A DNA stretch of 64,000 nucleotides from Bacteroides intestinalis DSM 17393 (GTDB lineage: Bacteria > Bacteroidota > Bacteroidia > Bacteroidales > Bacteroidaceae), in NCBI RefSeq assembly GCF_000172175.1, contig NZ_ABJL02000007.1, forward strand, positions 124,001-188,000, in the 5' to 3' direction. Within the stretch, counting starts at the first letter, position 1. The number at the start of each line of letters is the position of its first letter. Made by a program: the position numbers and the translations under genes. The notes beneath the pieces were generated by a model that was given only the letters and a program-made list of their open reading frames with translations, searched no databases and was not told the origin of the DNA. Shown here piece after piece: positions 42,200 through 52,190 of this stretch.

Positions 42200-42601
42200 A
42201 TGATTAAACAAGATTACCTGATACGAATGATTCAAGAAATCATTTCTTTGATTGTGAACGCCCTACTCAAAAAAAAGAAGTATCGTTGGAATGAATGGAC
42301 TGAATATGACGGTCTGACCCGACAGATACTAGGCTTCCCTACTGATGAGTTGTTGAGCATGAATACACAAGAGTTAATAGACCGATATAAAGGCGATCCC
42401 AATGAAATGGGAAAAATAGAACTTGCCGCCATGACTATGCTGAAGATATCCGATGATATGGAAGCAGAGGACTTGCTACGGAAATCCAAGCTTCATCAGG
42501 ATGGGCTTGAATTATTGAAGTATGTACAGAAAGAAAGCACCAGTTTCTCTATCCAGAGGGTGCAACTGATTAATATGCTGGAAACGTCGCAATTATTATA
42601 A
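42200..42601 (+). CDS. Conserved small protein of unknown function (DUF6483-like)
   Basis: A 133-residue helical, probably cytoplasmic protein that starts MIKQDYLIRMIQEIISLI and has a basic stretch KKKKYRW near 24. There is no signal peptide or enzyme motif. It resembles DUF6483-type proteins by its start and helix pattern, but I am not certain of that name. Its own promoter precedes it and a 520-base gap follows, so it is monocistronic. Confidence 0.65.
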   Translation: MIKQDYLIRMIQEIISLIVNALLKKKKYRWNEWTEYDGLTRQILGFPTDELLSMNTQELIDRYKGDPNEMGKIELAAMTMLKISDDMEAEDLLRKSKLHQDGLELLKYVQKESTSFSIQRVQLINMLETSQLL

Positions 42602-43122
42602 ATGCAAAACCTGATATACCCCTTTCTTTTTCCCCTAAAGTTTTAAGATTAATGTCATTATGCTATAAGCAAAACCTCGTTTTCCAGTTGAGGGCTGTAT
42701 AGTCCACAGTTGCGGGATGCACACCCCCATATGAAAAACGTAGAGCCCGCAACTGTAGGACAAAGTTTTGCTATAGGCAAAAGAACAAAAACAATAAAGC
42801 AAAGCATGATTTTTATATGACCTTCTTCCGATCCTGCTTATTGTTCCTAAGTTTGGGGTGTAGGATAAAACTTACCTACGCCATCCTACATCTTCTTCAA
42901 ACCATATATTTATCTGACAATCAGATTAAAAAGATTATGATATAGGAAAGAAGAGGATTTTTCTTTCTATCCGGCAGACGAATCTTACCCTCCTAAAAAA
43001 ATCCTCCCCGAAAGCAAAATAGTAATCCAGCACGAAGCATTAGCAGAGTAATTTTATGCTCAGTATCCACTTAAAATAGGAAGTTCACTGAGTTGTTAAT
43101 TTTATATCTAAATTTTATTCTA
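42602..43122. other. Gene-free region with an inverted-repeat element
   Basis: The region has no plausible ORF. At 42662-42780 gctataagcaaaacc and cagttgaggg on the left mirror cccgcaactg and gttttgctatagg on the right. A direct copy of cagttg.ggg lies 22 bases after the first (42685 and 42707). At 42859-42890 tgtaggat mirrors atcctaca. They could be small palindromic elements or the leader of the locus that follows. No promoter with a good -7 element is seen for the gene at 43123. Confidence 0.6.
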
Positions 43123-44286
43123 ATGCTTATGAAAAATGTATTAAAACTTATTTTTTCTTCTTTGTTAATGTTCCCATTCACTATGAATGCCCAACAGCAA
43201 GATTTTCCGGCAGGAACCACTCCCAATGAACATAACATCAATGGAGCTGATTATCCCCGTATAGGTGAAGACAGACGTGTACACTTCAGAATACACGCTC
43301 CCAATGCCCAGAAAGTAGAAATCAGTTTCCGAGGTGAAATGACTAAAGAGGCAGACGGATATTGGTCGCTCGTATCAAAAGAACCTGAAGTAATAGGCTT
43401 CCACTACTATCAGGTAATAATAGACGGAGTAAGTGCCGCCGATCCCAATGGTAAACCATTTTTCGGTATGGGCAAATGGGTAAGTGGTATTGAAATCCCG
43501 GAGAAAGGTGTGGACTACTATTCCATCAAGAACGTACCTCACGGACTGATCAGCCAAAGCTGGTACTACTCTGATATCCGCAAAGAATGGCGCAGATGTA
43601 TCGTCTATACTCCGGCGGAATATGACAAGAACCCTACCAAGAAGTATCCGGTGCTCTATCTGCAACATGGTATGGGAGAAAACGAAACGAGTTGGGCAAA
43701 CCAAGGCAAAATGAATTTTATTATGGATAACCTGATTGCTGAAGGTAAAGCCAAACCAATGATCGTAGTCATGGACAATGGAAATATTGAAGTATTCAAG
43801 ACCAATTCGGGTGAGACTCCTGAGGATGCGAGAAAAAGATTTGGTGCAGAGTTTCCTGCTATTTTAGTGAATGAAATCATTCCTCATATCGAATCCAATT
43901 TCCGGACACTGACCGATAGGGATAATCGCGCCATGGCCGGACTTTCCTGGGGTGGACTTCTTACTTTCAACACCACACTGAACAATCTGGATAAATTTGC
44001 TTATATCGGCGGATTTAGCGGAGCAGGCAGCATCGATCTGAAGCAACTTGATACCGTGTACGGCGGTGTATTCAAAAATCGCAAGGCATTCAACGACAAG
44101 GTACACGTCTTCTTCCTGGGCATCGGTTCGGAAGAACATCCGGAAAGGACCAAGAACCTCAGCGACGGCTTGCAGGCCGCAGGAATCAATACGATCTATT
44201 ACGAATCGCCGGGCACTGCCCACGAGTTCCTCACCTGGCGCAGATGCCTGAAAGAATTTGCTCCCCTATTATTTAAAACGAAATAA
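43123..44286 (+). CDS. CE1-type esterase (enterochelin-esterase-like), probably feruloyl or acetyl xylan esterase
   Basis: A 387-residue exported esterase. The signal peptide ends near residue 22 (TMNAQQ). An N-terminal Ig-like domain (about 45-135: VHFRIHAPNAQKVEIS and GFHYYQVIIDG) precedes the alpha/beta hydrolase (about 155-387). The nucleophile is S275 in AGLSWGG, HGMGEN is near 187, and the C-terminal GTAHEFLTWRRCL holds the catalytic histidine. The same layout occurs in the C-terminal half of the gene at 52191 and in the gene at 54139, so these are paralogs. In xylan loci such CE1 enzymes remove ferulate from arabinose. The start is 43123; 43129 is an alternative. Confidence 0.88.
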   Translation: MLMKNVLKLIFSSLLMFPFTMNAQQQDFPAGTTPNEHNINGADYPRIGEDRRVHFRIHAPNAQKVEISFRGEMTKEADGYWSLVSKEPEVIGFHYYQVIIDGVSAADPNGKPFFGMGKWVSGIEIPEKGVDYYSIKNVPHGLISQSWYYSDIRKEWRRCIVYTPAEYDKNPTKKYPVLYLQHGMGENETSWANQGKMNFIMDNLIAEGKAKPMIVVMDNGNIEVFKTNSGETPEDARKRFGAEFPAILVNEIIPHIESNFRTLTDRDNRAMAGLSWGGLLTFNTTLNNLDKFAYIGGFSGAGSIDLKQLDTVYGGVFKNRKAFNDKVHVFFLGIGSEEHPERTKNLSDGLQAAGINTIYYESPGTAHEFLTWRRCLKEFAPLLFKTK

Positions 44287-44316
44287 TGTATAATCCATAA
44301 AACAGACTATAACAAG

Positions 44317-45015
44317 ATGAATATCTTCCATCTAAAATCATTCCTGGCGGCTTGTATCGCGGTTATGATGGGTATACATGGCTATGCTCAAGAAAGTGAA
44401 GCGTCCCCCCGGTTGTCAGACTACTTTTCTCCGGCAACCTCGAATACAATATCTCCGGACAATGAAGGCTTTATCCAGCGCTGGCTATTGCTGGAACCCA
44501 TCGACAAGCCCAACCGTTCCAATACGGTATTTACCGACAGTTACATTCGCGAAGCATTTGCAACCGAGTATTTCTCCAATCAATTCACCGTCCTGCCCAA
44601 AGACGGGGATAAAGTGAAAGTAGGCAAACAGAAGCTGGCTTGGCATGCGTTGGACAGCAAACTGTTCAACGTGAAGCTCTTCCGTTTTGCCTCCGGCCTG
44701 AAGAAGCAAGTGTACGGAGTGCTGTTCTGGGTAGTCACAGTCATCGAATGTCCCGAAGACATGGAAAACATCCGGATGTCAGTAGGTTCCAACTCCGCAT
44801 CCATGTGGTGGCTGAACGGTGAGGAAGCCGTAATCCTTTCGGGCGACCGGCGTATGGTCAAAGATGACTGCCTCTCACGCCGGCTGACCTTAAAGAAGGG
44901 CAAGAACATCATTCGCGGAGCCGTCATCAACGGTCCCGGAATGAGCGATTTCTGCGTTCGCTTCCTCAATGAGAATGGAACACCCGTTAAAAACATTACT
45001 ATCAGCCATAAATGA
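44317..45015 (+). CDS. Exported beta-sandwich protein of unknown function
   Basis: A 232-residue exported protein with a signal peptide (1-24, ending HGYAQ). Two parts are seen: an N-terminal segment (RWLLLEPIDKPNRSN near 50) and a C-terminal galactose-binding-like sandwich near 140-225 (SASMWWLNGEEAVILSGDR, then LKKGKNIIRGAVINGPG). This resembles non-catalytic domains attached to esterases. Its stop overlaps the GH43 start by 4 bases (ATGA). It is probably an accessory carbohydrate-binding protein of the locus; no catalytic residues are seen. Confidence 0.7.
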   Translation: MNIFHLKSFLAACIAVMMGIHGYAQESEASPRLSDYFSPATSNTISPDNEGFIQRWLLLEPIDKPNRSNTVFTDSYIREAFATEYFSNQFTVLPKDGDKVKVGKQKLAWHALDSKLFNVKLFRFASGLKKQVYGVLFWVVTVIECPEDMENIRMSVGSNSASMWWLNGEEAVILSGDRRMVKDDCLSRRLTLKKGKNIIRGAVINGPGMSDFCVRFLNENGTPVKNITISHK

Positions 45016-46469
45016 TCATGAAAACAAAAGCTATACTTCTGGGCACGGCAGCCCTGATGTTTACATTGACATCTGAAAAAGCAATTGCACAAATCGGCAC
45101 TCCATACATCCACGATCCGTCCACTATCATGGAGTGTGATGGTAAATATTATACTTTCGGCACAGGCGGAGGCGGATTGATATCTGAAGACGGCTGGACA
45201 TGGAACGGCGGCGGAGTAAGACCCGGCGGAGGCGCCGCGCCCGATGCCGTGAAAATCGGCGACCGCTACCTGGTTGCTTACAGTGCCACGGGAGGAGGCC
45301 TCGGCGGAGGACACAGCGGCAAAGTATTGACCATGTGGAATAAAACCTTGGACCCCAATTCTCCTGATTTCAAATATACGGAACCCATAGAAGTGGCCTC
45401 CTCCGCGTATGATGAAGATTGCGATGCCATCGACGCCGGGCTTCTGCTCGACCCGACAGACGGACGCTTGTGGTTGTCTTACGGCACGTACTTCGGCTTT
45501 ATCAGGCTTGTGGAACTCGACCCCGCAACCGGCAAACGGATGGAGGGCAACAAAGAAATAGACATCGCCATCGACTGCGAAGCAACCGACCTGATCTATC
45601 GTGACGGCTGGTATTACCTCTTAGGGACGCATGGCACCTGCTGCGATGGTCCCAACTCTACCTACAACATCGTAGTCGGCCGCTCGCGCAAAGTGACGGG
45701 GCCGTATGTCGACAATATGGGACGGAAAATGCTGGAAGGCGGCGGCAAAATGGTAATTGCCGCAGGCAACCGCCAAACCGGCCCGGGACACTTCGGGCTT
45801 TTCAAGGTGGCCGACGGAGTGGAGAAGATGTCATGCCACTTTGAAGCCGATTTCGACCGGGGTGGACGCAGTGTGCTGGGCATACGCCCGCTTTTATGGA
45901 AGAATGGCTGGCCCGTTGCCGGTGAAGTATTCAAAGAGGGAACGTATGAGATTGAATCCGAGCGTAGAGGTTATGCCCTTGAACTTGCCGTCGATTTTGT
46001 ACGTATGGAATATACCAGACACCGCTTCTGGGAAAAAGACGACACGCCCGTCGTACCCTTGAAACCGCAAACATTGGAAGACGTGATCGGAACTTGGCCA
46101 CAAGGAAAAATCAACGTAAGAATCGGTGATTATATGTTCCGTCCTCATCAGAAGTGGACCATTACTGCCGTGCCCAATGGGGGCGGATACCTGGGCGGCC
46201 CTTATTACAAGATTGTGATTGAAGGAACCAATCGTGCACTGGCCGCTACAGCAGGTGCGGAAATCATGACTGTTCCTGAATTCACAGGAGCCCCCGAACA
46301 ACTGTGGCGAATCGACCAGTTGACAGACGGCACCTACCGAATCATGCCCAAAAAAGTGCCGGGAACAGACAAGGAACTGGTTCTGGTGTCCGTAGGCGAC
46401 AGCACTCCATCTCTCGGCATATTCGATATGAACAGTGACAATTCCAAATGGAATTTCCGCGACCATTAG
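45012..46469 (+). CDS. GH43 arabinanase-like glycoside hydrolase with C-terminal beta-trefoil-like domain
   Basis: A 485-residue exported enzyme with a signal peptide (1-27). The five-bladed GH43 propeller covers about 30-330: the general base D35 is in YIHDPSTIM, the second Asp is in DCDAIDAGLL near 138, and the general acid Glu is in CEATDLIYRDGWYYL near 193. Members of this subfamily cut alpha-1,5-arabinan or arabinose side chains. The tail (about 360-485) has QLWRIDQ and other repeats like a ricin-type carbohydrate-binding domain. It is coupled to the gene before it by a 4-base overlap. Confidence 0.85.
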   Translation: MIMKTKAILLGTAALMFTLTSEKAIAQIGTPYIHDPSTIMECDGKYYTFGTGGGGLISEDGWTWNGGGVRPGGGAAPDAVKIGDRYLVAYSATGGGLGGGHSGKVLTMWNKTLDPNSPDFKYTEPIEVASSAYDEDCDAIDAGLLLDPTDGRLWLSYGTYFGFIRLVELDPATGKRMEGNKEIDIAIDCEATDLIYRDGWYYLLGTHGTCCDGPNSTYNIVVGRSRKVTGPYVDNMGRKMLEGGGKMVIAAGNRQTGPGHFGLFKVADGVEKMSCHFEADFDRGGRSVLGIRPLLWKNGWPVAGEVFKEGTYEIESERRGYALELAVDFVRMEYTRHRFWEKDDTPVVPLKPQTLEDVIGTWPQGKINVRIGDYMFRPHQKWTITAVPNGGGYLGGPYYKIVIEGTNRALAATAGAEIMTVPEFTGAPEQLWRIDQLTDGTYRIMPKKVPGTDKELVLVSVGDSTPSLGIFDMNSDNSKWNFRDH

Positions 46470-46901
46470 CAACAGGCTCATTCCCCTAAAGTGCTATTGC
46501 CGGGCAATCGCACTCAAACGTGACGAACCGGTTCAGACAGCTCCATTTGAATCAACAATGCAAATCAACAGTTGGCTTGCCGATGCGGAATGAATGGCTT
46601 TTTCCCTGTGCCCCCAAAAGGGCCAAAGCCGGAGTTGGGCAATAACCGAACCGTACCAACTCCGTATCATCTTCGGTCAGAGGTACCCCTGTCTGGGGAT
46701 GATACGGAGCAAACAGGGGGTTGCCTCCTCTCTGGTATGGCTCCGGCAGAATGCCGGACAGCCCCCCCTGATTCCGCCAACAGGCCTCAAATAATTAAAT
46801 AATTAAAAGCTATGAAATATATGTATGATGACGGTCATTAGCTATTGTAGCAATAGCTAATGACAAAAGAAAAAATGTGATTATTAACTCTTAAACTAAT
46901 T
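46470..46901. promoter_or_regulatory. Structured intergenic leader before SusC
   Basis: A 432-base gap, GC-rich at 46490-46790. ctccgtatcatc (46660-46671) and gatgatacggag (46698-46709) form a perfect 12-base stem. gtcattagctattg and caatagctaatgac (46834-46864) form a perfect 14-base stem with loop tag, 37 bases before the SusC ATG. No clear -7 element is seen. A weak 76-codon frame at 46572 has no family features. Confidence 0.55.
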
Positions 46902-49900
46902 ATGATGAAAAATGTAGTCAAAAAAAATCAGAAGATTCCTTTTCTGTTTATGCTTATGCTTTTGGCATGTATGTCAGCATCGGCGCAATTTCAAGTCAAG
47001 GGTACTGTTGTCTCGGCCAATGATTCTGAGCCGATGATTGGGGTGACTATTCTGGAGAATGGAACCCACAACGGTTGTATTACCGACCTCAATGGTAATT
47101 ATTCTATATCAGTTGAAAGTAGTAATGCTACCCTTGAAGTATCTTTTATAGGGTACAAGTCACAGACTGTAAAAGTGAGTGGTCGTAACGTAATCAACTT
47201 CCGTCTGGAAGAAGACACCGAAGTACTTGACGAAGTAGTGGTTGTAGGTTATGGCGTGCAACGCAAGAGTGACCTTACCGGTTCGGTAGCTTCAGTAAAG
47301 GCCGATGAGCTGAAAGGTTTGTCTACCACCGATGCTGCCGCTGCTTTGCAAGGTAAGGCATCGGGTGTACAAATTCTGAATGGTTCCGGTAAACCGGGTC
47401 AAGGCGCATCAATCCGCGTTCGTGGTTATTCTTCAAACTCAAACAACATCGGTCCTTTGTTGATTGTTGATGGTTTGCAAGTCAGCTCTATCCAATACCT
47501 CGATCCTTCTATGATTGAATCAATGGAAGTATTGAAGGATGCTGCTTCGGCTGCTATCTATGGCGCTGAAGCCGGTAACGGTGTTGTTCTTATCACTACT
47601 AAATCGGGTAAAAAAGGACGAAGTTCTATTACTTATAGCGGCAAGTGGACTAACCAATCACTCGGTGACGTACCCAGTCTTCTTAACGCTACTCAATTCA
47701 AGGACTGGATGACTATGCAGCTTGGCGCTGAATCTGTGAATGCCGCTTTGGCTGATGCTCAAACGCAATACGGATGGGATCCTAATACCAATACAGACTG
47801 GTTGAAGGCTTATTTCGAAGATACTTGGGCTCAACAACACACCCTTACTTTAGAAGGTGGCAACGACCGCGGTTCATATTTCTTAAGTGTGAACCATGTG
47901 AACCAAGACGGTATCGTTAAGGGTAGCAAAGATAAGTACGAACGTCTTACTGCTCAAATCAATGCCGATTATATGATTAAGGATTGGTTGAAAGTAGGTA
48001 CCAACACCTCTATTGAGAAATGGAGTACTCGTGGTATATCCGAACAAGGTTATGGTTCTTCCTTCGAGATGCTTCTTTTGATTGACCCGCTGACTCCGCT
48101 CTACTGGACAAAACCGGAACAAATGTTGGGTGAATATCGTGACTACTACAATAAAATTCAAGCAGGTGATTCTAACTACACTCTCTTTGGTGATGAAAAC
48201 GGCTATTATGCTACTTCCTACTTCAACCAACGTCTTGCCGGTGGCAACCCCTTCTCGCAACGCGACCGTTCAGAATCACGCAACAGTGGCGTAAACGTTA
48301 ATGGTACCGCTTACATGAACGTTACTCCTGTCAAGCAAGTGACTTTCACTTCTCGTTTGGGTTATCGTATCTCCTTCAACAACGAATCTGACTATCAATA
48401 CCCCTACTACCTCAATGGTCAAACCAAAGGTGACAACTACATTATCTCTGGCGCTAGTAGAAACTCTACTTGGTATCAATGGGAAAACTTCGCCAACTAT
48501 AACGATATCTTCGCCGGCAAACACGCTGTAGGTGCCATGGCCGGTATGTCATATCGCCAAAGCGATTCAAATTTTGTCAGCGCCAATGCTTCCGGTTTGG
48601 ACATCCTTAAAGCTTATTCTTCTAACTTCATCTACCTCGATTGTGTAAATGCTAATGAAGGAACAACGAAGAACATCGGCGGCATAAAGGGCACTACTCG
48701 AGCACTCTCTTACTTCGGCCGTGTAACTTATAGCTACGACAACCGCTATAGCGTTCAGGCTAACTTCCGTGCCGATGCATTCGACTCTTCTAAACTTTCG
48801 AAAGACAACCGTTGGGGTAAGTTCTTCTCTGCATCTGCAGGCTGGACATTCTCAAACGAAAGCTTCTTCAAAGATAACGTCAATCCAAGCATCATGTCAT
48901 ACGGTAAGCTCCGTGCATCTTGGGGACAGAATGGTAACGTAAACGTATTGAGTAACTATGCATATACAGCCGGTATTAGTACGAATTCACAATTCTATAA
49001 CTATGGTTCAACAAGTGCCGTTACTTTTGGTTCAATGCCTAACGGTATTGCCAACCCTAACCTGACTTGGGAAACTTCAGAACAAATCGACTTGGGTGCT
49101 GACTTCCGTTTCTTAAACGACAGATTGAGCGTTGGTCTCGACTATTACAAGAAGAATACCAAGGACTTGCTTGTAAGTGCTCCCACTATGCCTGAATCAG
49201 GTGTTTCTTCTATGACAATGAACGCCGGTAAAGTTGAAAACAGCGGTTTCGAAGTAGAACTTAGCTGGAAAGACCATATCGGTGACTTCAAATATGGCAT
49301 ATCTGCTAACATGGCCACACTTCACAATGAAGTGACTTACCTCGATCCATCTATCGAACGTATTTCCGGCGCAACTGTTGAAGGTGCATCTCCCGAAGTT
49401 GTTCGTTGCTACTTCGAGCAAGGCGAACCCATATGGTACATGCGCGGTTTTAAGTATGCGGGCCGTGCTGCTGACGGTACTGCACAATACTACACCAAAG
49501 ATGGCGAATTGACCAACGACCCACAAGCTTATGACATGACCAACATCGGTTCCGGTCTTCCTACTTTGACTTACGGTATTACCTTGAATGCTGAATACAA
49601 GGGGTTCGACTTCACTTTGTTCGGTACCGGTGCTGCCGGTAACGATGTCTACTACGGTCTCTATCGTTCAGGCTACAACAACTTATCAGAAGGTATTTAT
49701 AAAGACTTCAAGTCTGGCAAACTTCCTGACGCAGCTTCTGTAACAGGTAGCGGTACATTCTGGCGTTCATCTGCCATGGTTTACGATGGCTCGTTCTTCA
49801 AGATTAAGCAAATTCAACTTGGTTACACATTGCCTAAGAGGATCACCAATAAAGTATTCATCGACAACGCACGTTTTTACGTATCATTGGACGACTTCTT

Positions 49901-50027
49901 CACATTCACCAAGTATCCGGGTCTTGACCCTGAAACCTGTACAAATGAATACAACTGTCCGGGTCTCGACAAGGGTGCATATCCTATCATGAAAAAGATG
50001 GTATTTGGCGTAAGTGTTACATTCTAA
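46902..50027 (+). CDS. SusC/RagA-type TonB-dependent transporter of the arabinoxylan locus
   Basis: A 1041-residue outer-membrane transporter, the full-length copy in this window. It has a signal peptide (1-28), a carboxypeptidase-regulatory-like domain (about 31-106: VKGTVVSANDSEPMIGVTI), the TonB box and start of the plug (LDEVVVVGYGVQRKSDLTGS near 110-130), the plug (to about 240: YLDPSMIESMEVLKDAAS) and a barrel ending in VFGVSVTF. It imports arabinoxylan-like oligosaccharides with the SusD partner, which follows after 21 bases. A structured palindromic leader precedes it. Confidence 0.96.
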   Translation: MMKNVVKKNQKIPFLFMLMLLACMSASAQFQVKGTVVSANDSEPMIGVTILENGTHNGCITDLNGNYSISVESSNATLEVSFIGYKSQTVKVSGRNVINFRLEEDTEVLDEVVVVGYGVQRKSDLTGSVASVKADELKGLSTTDAAAALQGKASGVQILNGSGKPGQGASIRVRGYSSNSNNIGPLLIVDGLQVSSIQYLDPSMIESMEVLKDAASAAIYGAEAGNGVVLITTKSGKKGRSSITYSGKWTNQSLGDVPSLLNATQFKDWMTMQLGAESVNAALADAQTQYGWDPNTNTDWLKAYFEDTWAQQHTLTLEGGNDRGSYFLSVNHVNQDGIVKGSKDKYERLTAQINADYMIKDWLKVGTNTSIEKWSTRGISEQGYGSSFEMLLLIDPLTPLYWTKPEQMLGEYRDYYNKIQAGDSNYTLFGDENGYYATSYFNQRLAGGNPFSQRDRSESRNSGVNVNGTAYMNVTPVKQVTFTSRLGYRISFNNESDYQYPYYLNGQTKGDNYIISGASRNSTWYQWENFANYNDIFAGKHAVGAMAGMSYRQSDSNFVSANASGLDILKAYSSNFIYLDCVNANEGTTKNIGGIKGTTRALSYFGRVTYSYDNRYSVQANFRADAFDSSKLSKDNRWGKFFSASAGWTFSNESFFKDNVNPSIMSYGKLRASWGQNGNVNVLSNYAYTAGISTNSQFYNYGSTSAVTFGSMPNGIANPNLTWETSEQIDLGADFRFLNDRLSVGLDYYKKNTKDLLVSAPTMPESGVSSMTMNAGKVENSGFEVELSWKDHIGDFKYGISANMATLHNEVTYLDPSIERISGATVEGASPEVVRCYFEQGEPIWYMRGFKYAGRAADGTAQYYTKDGELTNDPQAYDMTNIGSGLPTLTYGITLNAEYKGFDFTLFGTGAAGNDVYYGLYRSGYNNLSEGIYKDFKSGKLPDAASVTGSGTFWRSSAMVYDGSFFKIKQIQLGYTLPKRITNKVFIDNARFYVSLDDFFTFTKYPGLDPETCTNEYNCPGLDKGAYPIMKKMVFGVSVTF

Positions 50028-50048
50028 TTATAATTAATCGAAAGAGAT

Positions 50049-51770
50049 ATGAAAAAAATATTTTTATCAATCGCTTTGCTTTCAAGTATGATGTTTACTG
50101 CGTGTGAAGACATGCTTGATGTGGAACAGAAAGCAACCAGCAGTACAGCTAACTTCTACAAGACTGATGCGGATGCCGAATCCGCGTTGACAGCCATGTA
50201 TGCTACTTATATCGGAGAAATCGGTGCTACTGAAGGTATCTGGAATGCATATATCATGGGTCTTAACTACTCTGCCGACGACGTGTTTGCAGCCGGTGGT
50301 AACATTGACGACCATGCAGATTTCCGTAGACTTAATGAGTTCCGTTATGATCCCAGCTATGCCCCTATCAGTACGCTTTATAATCACATCTATAAGGCAA
50401 TCTATTCTGCCAACTTGATAATTCACTATTTTGGTGAAACAGCTGATACTCCTGTTAAGAAACAAGCTGTTGCCGAAGCTAAGGTGATGCGTGCATGGGC
50501 ACACATGCTGGCTGCACAGGTGTATTATCAGCCCCCTTTGATTGATCACCTCATCACCGATGAAAAACCGGTGAATGCAGAGTCACAGAAGGCTATCTTT
50601 GATTGGTGCGTGAAAGAATGTGAAGAGGCTCTTTCTGACTTGCCCGAACGTAAAGGTAAGAATGATCAAGAAGGTGCTTGGGTTGTAACTCAAGGTTTCG
50701 CTCGATTCGTAGCCGGTAAGTCTGCTCTTTTTGCAGGTGACAATGCCAAGGTGATTAGCGTAATGAAACCCCTTGTAGAGTCTCAAAACTACGACCTCGT
50801 TCCGGGTGAACGTTTCCGTGACTTGTTCCACGTAGAAGGTGATGGTTGTGAAGAAAAGATTTTCGAATTCAACTATGTTACTAATACAGCGGCCGCAGGT
50901 GGTACAGACTCATGGAGAGGTGGTAATAATCGTGGCCGTTGGATGGTGGCCAACGTACTCAACTGGCGTGGTGATGATATTAAAGGTGGTGGTACGAGTC
51001 CACTTATTTGCTCAGCCGGTGGTTGGGGTGGTGGCTCTATCAATCATGAGTTTGCTCACAAAATGCTGGCAAACGATGGTGACAGCTATCGTCGTAAAGC
51101 TACTTTCTTGACTTCTGACGAATTCTTTTACGATGAAAAACTCTGCGGTTGGAAAAGCGATGCTACTTGCACTACTCGCGCAGATAAAGAATTTGACGAA
51201 AACCGTGGCATCACCAATACTTATGGTTCATTCTCTCGTAGTGACGTGATGGAAGTGAAGATGATGATGCATCCTAACGACGCTGATCTCTCTGTAGGTG
51301 ACAACTGTAACAATACAAACCTCTGCATTGCCCGTTTGGGTGAAGCTTATCTGATTTATGCAGAAGCTTGTTTATCAAGTCAGCCGGATGAAGCTAAGAA
51401 GTATATCAACAAGATTCAGCAACGCGCAGGTTCAGCAACCGTATCTGCCACTGTTGACCTCGAAGTGCTTCAAAACGAAAAGCAATATGAACTTTGGTTC
51501 GAAGGCTGCCGTTGGTTCGACATCGTTCGTTGGGGTATTGCCAAGCAGTGCTACGACAAGGTGCTTGATAACGTTCCTTATCAAACTGACGAATATTGGA
51601 CTTCCGGTGGCAGTAGACCTCACAAGCTTGTGTATGACATACGTCACCCATATGCCGAAGCTAACATTACACTTAAATTCGTTGAGGGCAAGAACGAATA
51701 CTGGCCACTTCCACAAAATATAATCGAAATCAACGACCAAATACATCAGGTACGCGGTTGGGCAAATTAA
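50049..51770 (+). CDS. SusD/RagB-family lipoprotein of the arabinoxylan locus
   Basis: A 573-residue lipoprotein (C19 in FTAC) that pairs with the SusC before it. SusD marks: ATSSTANFYKTDADAESAL near 29, a TPR-like helix KKQAVAEAKVMRAWAHMLA near 137, AYLIYAEACLSSQPDEAKK near 440 and YELWFEGCRWFDIVRWGI near 478, the C-terminal box of the family. It binds glycan at the cell surface. A strong terminator follows at 51829, so SusC and SusD end one transcript. Confidence 0.95.
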   Translation: MKKIFLSIALLSSMMFTACEDMLDVEQKATSSTANFYKTDADAESALTAMYATYIGEIGATEGIWNAYIMGLNYSADDVFAAGGNIDDHADFRRLNEFRYDPSYAPISTLYNHIYKAIYSANLIIHYFGETADTPVKKQAVAEAKVMRAWAHMLAAQVYYQPPLIDHLITDEKPVNAESQKAIFDWCVKECEEALSDLPERKGKNDQEGAWVVTQGFARFVAGKSALFAGDNAKVISVMKPLVESQNYDLVPGERFRDLFHVEGDGCEEKIFEFNYVTNTAAAGGTDSWRGGNNRGRWMVANVLNWRGDDIKGGGTSPLICSAGGWGGGSINHEFAHKMLANDGDSYRRKATFLTSDEFFYDEKLCGWKSDATCTTRADKEFDENRGITNTYGSFSRSDVMEVKMMMHPNDADLSVGDNCNNTNLCIARLGEAYLIYAEACLSSQPDEAKKYINKIQQRAGSATVSATVDLEVLQNEKQYELWFEGCRWFDIVRWGIAKQCYDKVLDNVPYQTDEYWTSGGSRPHKLVYDIRHPYAEANITLKFVEGKNEYWPLPQNIIEINDQIHQVRGWAN

Positions 51771-51828
51771 TAAAAATGATATTCATTATTTCAATAGGAC
51801 GATAGATATTATAGGTAAAGTTCATGAG

Positions 51829-51863
51829 GGCCATACTGAAAGAAATATTAGTATGGCCTTTTT
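51829..51863 (+). terminator. Rho-independent terminator after SusD
   Basis: ggccatact (51829-51837) and agtatggcc (51850-51858) form a perfect 9-base stem followed by TTTTT. It ends the SusC/SusD transcript. Confidence 0.9.
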
Positions 51864-52085
51864 GTCGTTATGAGTAGACCATCAATATATCCGCTTTTCA
51901 GCCCTCACATCCTTCACCTTATCTTTTATCCAATTGCCCGATAAGTTCTACTTTTTTATGGAAATGAGCTATAGAGAAAGGTTTATGTTACATGGGAAGT
52001 GATTTAAACCGCAAAAAAAGTCTTTCTTTGCAATGCACTTACTGCATTTGAAAGCAAACGAGTAGAAACCTTATAATTGAATAGA

Positions 52086-52190
52086 ATGAAAAAGCTGTTA
52101 TTATTTATCGCATGCTTGTTTTACGCACTCACCGGCAATGCCGAAAAACTTAGAGCAAATTATTATATTTATTATCAATATAAAATAAAA
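52086..52190 (+). other. Cryptic upstream signal-peptide frame before the CE6-CE1 gene
   Basis: In frame with the CE6-CE1 gene, an ATG at 52086 opens a second signal-peptide-like sequence (MKKLLLFIACLFYALTGNAE) followed by a short spacer before the real signal at 52191. It may be a relic of a lost gene start or the N-terminus of a longer form. Bases 51864-52085 hold nothing else I can name. Confidence 0.5.

Noticed and set aside
42685..42760. A fifth 22-bp array
   Set aside because: Only two units are in register; the next similar site is one base off and is better explained as an inverted arm.
46572..46802. A 76-codon frame in the SusC leader as a gene
   Set aside because: The sequence is GC-skewed, has hairpins and no family features; it is likely chance in a structured leader.
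52077..52190. The upstream ATG as the start of the CE6-CE1 enzyme
   Set aside because: The second signal peptide at 52191 fits the mature domain directly and has the usual AT-rich upstream region.
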